This document shows, one piece after another, positions 47,101 through 53,795 of a stretch of 64,000 bases of DNA. The notes under the pieces were generated by a model. That model was given only the letters and a program-made list of their open reading frames with translations, was not told the origin of the DNA and did no database searches. The stretch comes from Desulfovibrio mangrovi. Lineage in GTDB: Bacteria > Desulfobacterota > Desulfovibrionia > Desulfovibrionales > Desulfovibrionaceae. Position 1 is the stretch's first letter. Each line of letters begins with the position of its first letter. The translations under genes and the position numbers were made by a program. Where the stretch lies: the NCBI RefSeq assembly GCF_026230175.1, contig NZ_CP104208.1, positions 1,116,001 to 1,180,000 of the forward strand, given 5' to 3'.

Positions 47101-47857
47101 TGAAGAACCAGTCCATACGGCTGAAATGCTCTCCTCCCACCGAAAACAGATTGCCGTATCCGGCAGCAATCGCCTTGGAAAACACGTCCTCAAATCCATC
47201 AAAAAGTCCATATGTCACAAAGATGCCCACTGCGCCGAAGGCCACAAGCTTGACAAGTGCTTCCACTGCAATGACAGAGACAACCCCGGGATGACGTTCA
47301 GTCGGATCCAAATGACGAACACCGGCCAGTATCGTGAACACTATGGTAAACAGAACAATGAAGGGACCGACAACGGATGAATGAGCATACTGCCCTCCCT
47401 GACCAGCCTCGAAAGCCAGTACGATATCAAGCGTGGCAAGTATGGCTTTGAACTGAATAGCTACATAAGGAAGACTGCCGACAAAGAATACTGAAGCAAC
47501 CAGCCCGGCAACAAGATGTGATTTTCCGTAACGCGAGCTGATAAAGTCGGATATGCTGGTGATTTTCAATCGGTTCTTCACGCGCACGATGCGGCGCAAC
47601 ACCCACCACCATGCAACGGAACCGAAAAAGGATCCCGTAAAAGTAAGAAGATAGTCAAGGCCGGACTGAGCAGCCTGCCCTACGTTGCCGTAGAAGGTCC
47701 ACGCCGTCATATAGATGGAAAGCGCAAGCGAATAAACATACGGGCTAGAAGTTACAGCGTTGCGCAATGCAGGCGTTCTCTCCACTTTCAGCGCAAGAAA
47801 GAGCATGAAAGCCACGTAGAGCAGCATGGCAATGAAAACGGCAGTTCCAAAGCTCAT
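44195..47857 (-). CDS. CbrA-like sensor histidine kinase with sodium:solute symporter domain
   Basis: 1220 residues. The first ~550 form an SSF-type transporter with about 13 membrane helices. A helical STAC-like linker follows (about 590-660), then a coiled-coil, two PAS domains (about 700-820 and 825-940), a HisKA box with His965 in AAGMAHEINNPLGA, and an HATPase with N-box NLLRNAAQAM and VGTGLGLSVSYF. This is the CbrA plan, in which a transporter module is joined to a kinase, as in carbon-source sensing in Pseudomonas. The ligand here is unknown. No response regulator lies nearby. The start overlaps the upstream membrane gene by 4 nt. Confidence 0.92.
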   Translation of the reverse strand: MSFGTAVFIAMLLYVAFMLFLALKVERTPALRNAVTSSPYVYSLALSIYMTAWTFYGNVGQAAQSGLDYLLTFTGSFFGSVAWWWVLRRIVRVKNRLKITSISDFISSRYGKSHLVAGLVASVFFVGSLPYVAIQFKAILATLDIVLAFEAGQGGQYAHSSVVGPFIVLFTIVFTILAGVRHLDPTERHPGVVSVIAVEALVKLVAFGAVGIFVTYGLFDGFEDVFSKAIAAGYGNLFSVGGEHFSRMDWFFRVLVFAPAILLLPRQFHVAVIENSNENHIRTAMWMLPLNMLLMSLFVMPLALAGLLMGLEASKGDLFVLLLPLREGHFGLATLVFLGGFSAGLSMIVVTTMTMATMISNDLLLPVFGLSQRMNWLRRYILQCRWVVVCVYLGASYVLYLLVGGSNTLVSLGIISMIAAIQLVPATLGALYWPQGNRAGVISGLTIGFFMWGYTLILPVFVKSGLIGGMILQNGPWGIGWLRPERLFGLDVFDPLSHTVFWSLGLNVLCYVIGSCLWSPAERDIVSARDFSAFRDFDRGVLADDSEFAKNISVSGKKDTLVALFSQYYPENFAESLVESLFKAVGFDERQSVTVVELATLASETEKRLAGVVGSASASKLIRSSGLFSEAERSELARAYKIMLANMDISPEELLRRLDFHREREHLLEAHANELGKANALLRNEMAEREKAQQELVVAEEKYRSIFENAVEGIFQTLPQGKIAHANPALLRMLGYDSLDELISSIRSLREDLYVDGEDRDRFVRLLSSDGEVSRFETRLYRKDGSKIWVALHSRAIFDESGQMVRIEGIAEDISERKRAEEEMYRATRFVRNIIDAMPSVMIAVSNDMAVAHWNREAEHRYGINKDMAIGKAFLELLPWLYPLEETIHAALATGEIQHLPRLNEELRGELFILDVVVYPIEALDTSTQVVLRLDDATSRVRLEEVMVQTEKMMSVGGLAAGMAHEINNPLGAILLGVQNVTRRLDPERKANRDVAERMELSLERMQEYLAERKVLDLLHGVRSSGERAANIVSNMLEFSRRSETRFSPVNISELLDKAVELAWNDYDLKKKYDFRQMDVVREYAPNLPEVHCNGMEIEQVVLNLLRNAAQAMYQEGYEPDEKPRIILRTAQEADRVRIEVEDNGPGMDESVRKRVFEPFFTTKPVGVGTGLGLSVSYFIITSNHSGQFFVDTRKGQGTTFTIILPIGVPVQPDIISEAS

Positions 47858-48186
47858 CGCCTGCCTCCATGTCTATCTCTATTTTCCTTCTCAAGCACCT
47901 CCTGCAGAGACTTCGCCCTGCGCGCCGAGAAACGGGAGTGGGAATACGCCCAGACAGCCACGCACAAAATGCCTCCACCCCAGCCCAAAAAGAGAAAACG
48001 ATACAGGGCAACAGGCCCCATCTGTTCAAAGACAACAGGGAACGGCCAGACAAGAATAAGGAACGCCATGAAGAAAATTAACGCCAAAAAAACGTTTGAA
48101 GCGAAAAACGGCCTGTTCTCTCTCATATCCCTCACCAATGACTGTGCCCTAACGCAGCAAGAGAGCTCCCGAACCAATTCTGCCAT
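47854..48186 (-). CDS. Small two-helix membrane protein coupled to the sensor kinase
   Basis: About 110 residues from the ATG at 48186. Other in-frame starts at 48240 (longer) and 48132 (MRENRPFF, after GGTGAGG) are possible. After a basic N-terminus come two membrane helices (FLALIFFMAFLILVW; FLFLGWGGGILCVAVWAY) and a very basic tail (HSRFSARRAKSL). The stop overlaps the kinase ATG by 4 nt, implying coupled translation. Small proteins of this kind accompany some SSF transporters (DUF4212, YhdT), and Pseudomonas cbrA has a small overlapping upstream gene, cbrX; a similar role here is inference. Confidence 0.7.
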   Translation of the reverse strand: MAELVRELSCCVRAQSLVRDMRENRPFFASNVFLALIFFMAFLILVWPFPVVFEQMGPVALYRFLFLGWGGGILCVAVWAYSHSRFSARRAKSLQEVLEKENRDRHGGRR

Positions 48187-48319
48187 ACTTCCAATTACCA
48201 CAATTATCACAACAGTAACAGTATGATTCAAGAGCACCAAGCAGTAATATATAACCTTATCACACGATGAACGTCTTTTTGCTTAGCTGTTCACGCAGCC
48301 ACCACACAACATCCCCCTA

Positions 48320-48335
48320 TGGCACCCTTCTTGCT
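48320..48335 (+). promoter_or_regulatory. Sigma-54 promoter
   Basis: TGGCAC-N5-TTGCT with 10 nt between the invariant GG (-24) and GC (-12), an exact match to the RpoN consensus. It lies about 60 nt upstream of the GTG start of the gene at 48397 and points toward it. Transcription would need an enhancer-binding activator, not encoded in this window. Confidence 0.8.
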
Positions 48336-48396
48336 GATTACCCGCCGAGAGGGAGAGTGAGGAAATATATGCAGGCCATCATAGGAGGTGATAGCC

Positions 48397-48978
48397 GTGA
48401 CTGTAGATGGCATTAATAGCAGCCTGAACAGCATGATAAGCATCCGGCAGCCGGATGGAGAACGGGATCAGCCTGCCGGATCAGGGACTTTGGATCTGGC
48501 CAAGCTCACGGACTCCATCAGCCTGTCGTCCATAGATCCAAAACTACGATCGGTGCTGGAAGAGATTTCCGAGCGCGGGGGGAACGTTGTTGACGCCTTG
48601 GAAGGCAACATCAACACATTGCAGGACGGCTTTCTCGAAACCCTGCATACGCGTCTCTCCGAAGCCGGAGTAAGCCTTGACGAGAAGATTACGCTTCGGC
48701 ACGGCGAAGGCGCCTCTCTGACGCTGATCGGGCAGCACCCAGACAAGGAGAGCATCGAGGGAGTTCTTGCGAACAGCCCCGATCTGACCGAGGCATTTGA
48801 CGAAATTACCGGACAATCCGAGCTTGTCAGGGACATCCGGAACATCCGCAAAGTGGTTAAAAGCAGAAGTGCCATGGCTCAATATGCCGAGGCGGCAGCC
48901 GAAGGCGACAAGGGCAATGACACATATCAACTGAGCATGCGGGGGGCCTTCTCGCACTTCTACTTCACCAAGGAATAA
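48397..48978 (+). CDS. Unknown protein under a sigma-54 promoter
   Basis: 193 residues from a GTG at 48397, placed 8 nt after a perfect AGGAGG; an in-frame GTG at 48388 overlaps that site and is rejected. The sequence is mostly helical and acidic-polar, with no signal peptide or membrane helix. A Ser/Asn-rich N-terminus (TVDGINSSLNSMISI) is followed by LRHGEGASLTLIGQHPDKES in the middle and an aromatic C-terminus (AFSHFYFTKE). I do not recognise the family. Sigma-54 control would fit a motility, surface or nitrogen-related gene, but that is only a hint. Confidence 0.78.
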   Translation: MTVDGINSSLNSMISIRQPDGERDQPAGSGTLDLAKLTDSISLSSIDPKLRSVLEEISERGGNVVDALEGNINTLQDGFLETLHTRLSEAGVSLDEKITLRHGEGASLTLIGQHPDKESIEGVLANSPDLTEAFDEITGQSELVRDIRNIRKVVKSRSAMAQYAEAAAEGDKGNDTYQLSMRGAFSHFYFTKE

Positions 48979-49000
48979 CCGGCATCTTTGCCGGTTTTTT
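48977..49000 (+). terminator. Rho-independent terminator after the sigma-54-driven gene
   Basis: AACCGGCA pairs with TGCCGGTT, followed by a T-run; the stem begins within the TAA stop codon. Confidence 0.88.
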
Positions 49001-49094
49001 CCTGTAATTTCCCCTTGCACGATCCGGTATGAAGAGGTATTGCCTACCTCCTGTTCGGGCGACCCTGCGGATTGAATTTATTTTCACCAAGGAC

Positions 49095-49122
49095 TTGTCA
49101 TACCCGCGACAGCGATTATATT
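49095..49122 (+). promoter_or_regulatory. Candidate sigma-70 promoter of ssrA
   Basis: TTGTCA (49095-49100) is 16 nt from TATATT (49117-49122), about 45 nt before the mature tmRNA 5' end, leaving a short leader for RNase P to remove. Confidence 0.55.
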
Positions 49123-49168
49123 CACTGCGACAGGAAGTTGGCCCTGTACGGCATTCGCCTTTATGAAT

Positions 49169-49527
49169 GGGGGCGCCCTGGTTTCGACGGGGATTGAAGA
49201 TGCCGGAGTGGCAGGCCGAGGCGCCGCTGGCCTCGTTAAAAGCGGCACAAAAGTAATTGCCAACGATAATTACGAATACGCTCTGGCTGCTTAATTGACA
49301 GCCACATCTGCCGGGCCGATGTCTGATAAGCCTTGCAGATGACAAACTCATCAGGCTGGCTTCCGATGGCGTTCATCCCTGAAGAAGTAAGAACTTTTAG
49401 ATGGACTGGCTGCAGGCCACCTGGTCATGGGTAACACTTGCAGCAAGATTATGAACATGACCTAAGCCTGTAGAAGCTTCGAGCGGACCATTCTCGGACG
49501 CGAGTTCGATTCTCGCCGCCTCCACCA
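49169..49527 (+). ncRNA. ssrA: Transfer-messenger RNA (tmRNA)
   Basis: 359 nt, one-piece tmRNA. The 5' end GGGGGCG...TGGTTTCGACGGG pairs with the 3' tRNA-like end CGCCTCC before an encoded ACCA. The T-arm GCGAGTTCGATTCTCGC is present. The tag reading frame runs at 49259-49294 and encodes ANDNYEYALAA then TAA. With SmpB it rescues stalled ribosomes and marks the peptide for proteolysis. The 3' end of ssrA is a frequent integration site, and the following genes look accessory. Confidence 0.97.
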
Positions 49528-49540
49528 TTCAAGGAATTTT

Positions 49541-49585
49541 AGGGTTTCACGCCGTCTTAACCGACCGTGAAACCCTTTTCCTTTT
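49541..49585 (+). terminator. Rho-independent terminator after ssrA
   Basis: AGGGTTTCAC (49541-49550) pairs with GTGAAACCCT (49567-49576), followed by a T-rich tract, 14 nt after the CCA. Confidence 0.88.
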
Positions 49586-49757
49586 GTGGGGATAGCTCCC
49601 CACCCCACCTCACCACATCACTTCACAGCGCACACAAAGCAGGATACAAGGGGCCGCACAATATTGGATGAACATCGGAAGATGGTGCAGATACGGGCAA
49701 GCATCTGGAATACAGCAATGCACACTTCCGGGATTAATCAATCACAGAAAGAGATAG

Positions 49758-50636
49758 ATGATGAACGACACGCCTTCCAAGCTTTACAAATACACATCCC
49801 CTGACTCTGCAGAGCAGATAGTAGCCAATTCTTCCCTTCAGTGGTCAAGCCCTTTGATATTTAATGATCTTGAAGAACTGCAAAAAGTTCCGACACTATC
49901 TCCAAGCATAGAAGAATCTATGCCTCTTTTTATTGACAAGGTCTTCAAGTGCGCATTCATTAGTAAAAAGAAAAATACAGCCCAGTACTCCAAGGAATTT
50001 GCGGAAGTCGCAGAAGCCACCAAATTCGCAATCAAACAAGGCATTAAAGAACAGCACCTTCGACTTTCTTTTCCAAAACTGGAAAATACCAACAGAATTG
50101 CTCAAAATCTGAAGAAACTTGTCCATAACGCTTTCAGCATTCCACAATTGAGAATACTTTGCCTTACAGAGGCAAACGATAACGAAACCATGTGGACGCA
50201 ATACGCTTCAGACAGCACAGGATGCTGCATTGAATTCACACCAGGCACATCATCTGATTCGTATTTCTCAAACGCTAAAAAAGTCGATTATCACGCTGCC
50301 AAACCAATTGTTGGAAGTGCGTACGACATGCTGGTTCATGGCGTACCTGACAACATTGCCGAAAAAGCAATCGATGCCATATACTACGCAAAGCCACCTT
50401 CCCGTTCACATGAGAAAGAATGGCGACTGATCACCTCCAAGCCAGATGAAAATGGAAAGCTATTCAGTTTCCACGAATTCAACACACAAGACCTCACTGC
50501 CATAACGTTTGGACACAAAGCAGAACCAAGCTTCATAGACAATCTATCTGAAATTGCAGTTCAAAAATATGAACATATCAGAATTTATAAAGCAGAGAAA
50601 ATAGATAGCGAAACACAGCTAGTCTGCTTGAGATAA
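49758..50636 (+). CDS. DUF2971 family protein
   Basis: 292 residues with the family's opening KLYKYTSPDSAEQIVANSSLQWSSPLIFND, the central ILCLTEANDNETMWTQYA, then GCCIEFTP, and the late HEKEWRLIT segment. DUF2971 proteins are scattered in genomic islands and have no settled function. The gene is clearly more AT-rich than its neighbours and sits after the tmRNA gene, a sign of recent acquisition. A second ATG directly follows the first. It has its own terminator. Confidence 0.85.
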   Translation: MMNDTPSKLYKYTSPDSAEQIVANSSLQWSSPLIFNDLEELQKVPTLSPSIEESMPLFIDKVFKCAFISKKKNTAQYSKEFAEVAEATKFAIKQGIKEQHLRLSFPKLENTNRIAQNLKKLVHNAFSIPQLRILCLTEANDNETMWTQYASDSTGCCIEFTPGTSSDSYFSNAKKVDYHAAKPIVGSAYDMLVHGVPDNIAEKAIDAIYYAKPPSRSHEKEWRLITSKPDENGKLFSFHEFNTQDLTAITFGHKAEPSFIDNLSEIAVQKYEHIRIYKAEKIDSETQLVCLR

Positions 50637-50647
50637 CGCACACAACA

Positions 50648-50680
50648 ATAGCCCCCCGGCGTTAGTCGGGGGGCTATTCA
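50648..50680 (+). terminator. Rho-independent terminator after the DUF2971 gene
   Basis: ATAGCCCCCCG (50648-50658) pairs with CGGGGGGCTAT (50667-50677), 11 nt after the stop codon; the T-run is short. Confidence 0.8.
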
Positions 50681-50851
50681 TTTCCTCTATCGCCCACTAC
50701 CTGCCGCGAACTCCTCAATAAAGATTCGCCCAACCCCGACCACCGGCAAACAGGGCGGGAACATTCGCAGCATAACGCTTTTTATACTTGGTATACCTAT
50801 GCGGTAGCGGCAAAATTACACTGCCCCTACCACTCTATACAAGGAGTACCA

Positions 50852-51490
50852 ATGACCTACTCAACCACTCCATTAAAACGCTGTTTTCGGGAGCCCATCC
50901 CTGCCGTAGAGCTCGCCGCCAGCCTCCTTAATCAAGCAGCTACAGCCATGCTCAAGGGAGATCATGACACAGCACAATCACTGATCAGGCAGGCAGACTT
51001 GCCGGAAGTATATGCATGGCTCGACTCCATTTGGGGAGCAAGGAGCCCCTACGTCCACAAAGTCATCATTCCAGACTCACCACCAATTATTCCCAAAGCA
51101 CAACGCCCTAAATATAGAGAGGCCAACAAGCAGCTCAAGCAAGCACTTATTGAAAGAGATGGTTACCACTGCCGATTCTGTGGAACCCCCGTTATCCGAA
51201 AAGAAGTAAGAAACAAATTCCGGAAGATGTACCCAGAGACCGTGCGGTGGGGAAAGATCAACGTTGAAAACCATGCCGCGTTTCAAGCCTTGTGGCTACA
51301 GTATGACCACATACTCCCTCATTCTCGCGGAGGAGTCACGAGCCTGGACAACATGGTAATAACCTGCTCTGCTTGCAACTACGGCAGGATGGAAAGCACA
51401 CTTGAAGAGGTAGGAATTGAAGACCCGCGGAATCGTGAACCGATACGATCGGACTGGGATGGGCTTGAAAGAATCATGTCGTTGCCCTGA
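50852..51490 (+). CDS. HNH endonuclease domain protein
   Basis: 212 residues. An N-terminal ~90-residue helical part has no recognised domain. An HNH nuclease domain follows: the first Cys pair in YHCRFCGTPV, the catalytic YDHILPHSRGG, then LDNMVITCSACNYGR with the Asn and second Cys pair. It could act as a restriction-like or defence nuclease, or as a homing-type enzyme; no methyltransferase or intron is present. The ATG follows an AAGGAG site. It lies in the accessory pocket next to the DUF2971 gene. Confidence 0.85.
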   Translation: MTYSTTPLKRCFREPIPAVELAASLLNQAATAMLKGDHDTAQSLIRQADLPEVYAWLDSIWGARSPYVHKVIIPDSPPIIPKAQRPKYREANKQLKQALIERDGYHCRFCGTPVIRKEVRNKFRKMYPETVRWGKINVENHAAFQALWLQYDHILPHSRGGVTSLDNMVITCSACNYGRMESTLEEVGIEDPRNREPIRSDWDGLERIMSLP

Positions 51491-51715
51491 CACCGACCAC
51501 TCATCACAGCTCTGCCCAGTTTAAAGGAACATTCAGCCGAGTTAAACAGAAACAGGATTACAACACCACGTGCTACTGCAAGGGATCAGTATCGTGCAGG
51601 ACTCATTACACTGCATGATATTAAAACGGGCATCCCGCCCTCTTCATGAGGTTCCAACCAAGGCTGCAAAACTACTATTGCCATTGAGCTCACAGCCTCC
51701 CCCGTTTTCCCTTGA

Positions 51716-52225
51716 TTAACACTCCCCTTCGCGCAGAACTGCCTCATACTGCCCCTTCATCCGGTCGGAGAAACAGACAAAGATCACCCGCTCCGGAATC
51801 GGATTTACAGCCATAAACTCACGCACTTCACGAACTGCAATACGGCAGGCCTGATCAGCAGGAAAGCCGTACACGCCGCAGCTAATGGCGGGAAAAGCTA
51901 TGGAACGGACGCCGTTCTCCCTGGCAAGACGAAGGCACTGTCGATAGCAAGAAGCGAGAAGCTCCGGTTCTCCGGCGTTGCCATCCTTCCAGACAGGGCC
52001 GACAGTATGAATCACATGCCGCGCGGGCAAACGGTAGCCGCGCGTTATACGGGCTTCTCCCGTGGGACAGCCGCCAATCCCCCGACACTCCTCAAGCAAT
52101 TTAGGCCCGGCAGCCCTGTGAATGGCGCCGTCCACACCGCCTCCGCCAAGAAGGGAACTATTGGCAGCATTCACAATGGCAGCCACGGACAAAGTGGTAA
52201 TGTCACCCAACCAAACTTCCAGCAT
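51716..52225 (-). CDS. Macro domain protein (O-acetyl-ADP-ribose deacetylase-like)
   Basis: 169 residues forming one macro domain: [34 protein letters not shown], the [10 protein letters not shown] segment, and [14 protein letters not shown]. These are the ADP-ribose-binding loops of the YmdB/MacroD class, which hydrolyses O-acetyl-ADP-ribose and reverses mono-ADP-ribosylation. The ATG at 52225 follows GGGAGG by 7 nt; an upstream in-frame ATG is disfavoured. It stands alone; no toxin partner is adjacent. Confidence 0.93.
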   Translation of the reverse strand: MLEVWLGDITTLSVAAIVNAANSSLLGGGGVDGAIHRAAGPKLLEECRGIGGCPTGEARITRGYRLPARHVIHTVGPVWKDGNAGEPELLASCYRQCLRLARENGVRSIAFPAISCGVYGFPADQACRIAVREVREFMAVNPIPERVIFVCFSDRMKGQYEAVLREGEC

Positions 52226-52421
52226 ACCAACACCTCCCGACAATAACGAACTCGCTAGTCAGACGCTCTCTCTGTCTTCTGCATTCTCATATACGGCCTA
52301 AACCACGCATAATCGAATACAGATGATAACTGCATGGATGATAACTGCAAGAGGCCACAGTAAGAAGAAAACACACTGGCCGACAGCACCGGACTGAACA
52401 AACGTAATCTCATATCATATA

Positions 52422-52455
52422 CAAAAAAAGCCCGAGCCGCCGAAGCGACACAGGC
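52422..52455 (-). terminator. Rho-independent terminator after pyrR
   Basis: On the minus strand GCCTG-GTCGC-TTCG-GCGGC-CGGGC pairing gives a long stem with a UUCG tetraloop, followed by seven T, about 30 nt beyond the pyrR stop. Confidence 0.82.
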
Positions 52456-52481
52456 CTTCATTCTTATCAGCATACAGCCAG

Positions 52482-53018
52482 TTACTTTGATCTGAGCAGA
52501 ACCACATCCTTGCCGTCGCGCTCCTTGGTGAGCACGTCAACCCGCTCGTTACGAGCCGTGTTCATGGTTTTACCCACATAGTCCGCATGAATGGGCAGTT
52601 CACGGTGCCCGCGATCGATCAGCACCATCAATTCCACACACTTCGGTCTGCCGAAATCAAGAATTCCCTCCAGAGCGGCACGAATGGTACGTCCCGTGAA
52701 CAACACGTCGTCCACAAGCAGGATGTTCTTGCCGTCAATATCGACAGGCAGCTCCGTGCGGTTGATCATGGGCTGCGACTCAAGAGAGGTCCAGTCGTCA
52801 CGATACAGGTTGATATCAAGGGCACCAAGCGGCAGGTCGCGTTTAAGCCTTTCGGCAAGAATGCCTCTGAGACGCGCAGCAAGATCAACGCCGCGTCGCT
52901 GGATACCTACCAGACACAGCTCCGTGCACTCACCGTGACGTTCAAGCACCTGATACGCCAGTCGCTCCAGCGTCCGGCGAATTTCCTCTTCCGACAGAAT
53001 CATCACATCATCAGACAT
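52482..53018 (-). CDS. pyrR: PyrR: pyr regulator / uracil phosphoribosyltransferase
   Basis: 178 residues of the type I phosphoribosyltransferase fold with the PRPP loop LLVDDVLFTGRTIRAAL and the early CLVGIQRRGVDLAARL. PyrR makes UMP from uracil and PRPP and, in many species, binds pyr mRNA to promote termination. The ATG at 53018 starts the family sequence; the frame upstream to 53072 is not conserved-looking. No pyr biosynthetic gene is adjacent, so RNA regulation, if any, acts elsewhere. Confidence 0.93.
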   Translation of the reverse strand: MSDDVMILSEEEIRRTLERLAYQVLERHGECTELCLVGIQRRGVDLAARLRGILAERLKRDLPLGALDINLYRDDWTSLESQPMINRTELPVDIDGKNILLVDDVLFTGRTIRAALEGILDFGRPKCVELMVLIDRGHRELPIHADYVGKTMNTARNERVDVLTKERDGKDVVLLRSK

Positions 53019-53160
53019 GCTGTTCCAACCTTGCATCGTCAAAAGTATCGCGATTCGTCCCGCAAATGTCATAAGGACGTAAGATCAACCTCATAGTCAA
53101 CTATTGTCTCTTATAGACAGATGCCGCCTGCAACGCAATGCTCATAATCCACAAGTCAGT

Positions 53161-53189
53161 TTGACATTTCTCCAACAATTTGATATATT
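53161..53189 (+). promoter_or_regulatory. Strong sigma-70 promoter for the first HesB-like gene
   Basis: TTGACA (exact consensus) is 17 nt from TATATT, about 72 nt before the ATG at 53262. Confidence 0.8.
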
Positions 53190-53261
53190 TATGAAATCTA
53201 TGGCTGATAAGAAAAAGTATTTATCCTACAAATAGCACCCTATGTGCACATTGGAGGCACC

Positions 53262-53585
53262 ATGGTTTCTCTTGAGCAAAGCGCCAAAGCAGAGCTTGAC
53301 GCTTACTTCTCCGATAAGGACAAAACTCCCATCAGAATATATCTCGCTCCGGGCGGATGCAGCGGCCCCCGTCTGGCTCTTGCCCTTGATGAGCCGAATG
53401 ACGACGACGCCACCACCGAAACCGGCGGCTACACCTTTGCCATCCACAAGGACCTGTTCGAACAGGTGCAGGGCGTAACCATCTCCGTTAGCTGTGGTGG
53501 ATTCTCCGTCATTCCCCAAGTACCCCTGCCCAGCATGGGCGGCGGCTGCAGCGGATGCGGCTCCTCTTCATCCTGCTGCTCATAA
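53262..53585 (+). CDS. HesB/IscA-like protein, cysteine form
   Basis: 107 residues. It has the A-type core with LAPGGCSGPRLALALDEPND, placing the first conserved Cys at about residue 33, and a second Cys in VSCGGFSVIP. The Gly/Ser/Cys-rich tail GGGCSGCGSSSSCC differs from the CGCGESF tail of classical IscA. A-type proteins carry Fe-S clusters or iron; the role of this variant is unknown. The ATG follows GGAGG. It has its own strong promoter and terminator and is followed by a Sec-containing paralog. Confidence 0.88.
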   Translation: MVSLEQSAKAELDAYFSDKDKTPIRIYLAPGGCSGPRLALALDEPNDDDATTETGGYTFAIHKDLFEQVQGVTISVSCGGFSVIPQVPLPSMGGGCSGCGSSSSCCS

Positions 53586-53607
53586 TCATCCCGACATTGA
53601 ACAAACT

Positions 53608-53634
53608 AACGGCCCCCTCGGGCCGTTTTTTTAT
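53608..53634 (+). terminator. Rho-independent terminator after the first HesB-like gene
   Basis: AACGGCCC and GGGCCGTT with loop CCTC, followed by a T-run. Confidence 0.88.
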
Positions 53635-53737
53635 CCTTAAAAAAATACCCGAAATCAAACTAGGAGCAATTCCTAACTAAACCTACAAGTTATACACCTT
53701 ATCTAGTTGTGAAATCTATAACTATAGGGCCAATCCA

Positions 53738-53766
53738 TTGACAATCCCTTGGGGTGTACGTACTTG
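53738..53766 (+). promoter_or_regulatory. Candidate promoter for the HesB-like selenoprotein gene
   Basis: A perfect TTGACA (53738-53743) is 17 nt from TACTTG, a weak -10 that overlaps the palindromic GTACGTAC/GTACTTGTAC sequence. The ATG lies about 30 nt further on. Confidence 0.45.
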
Positions 53767-53795
53767 TACCTCTCACACCCAAGCGGAGGAAAGCA

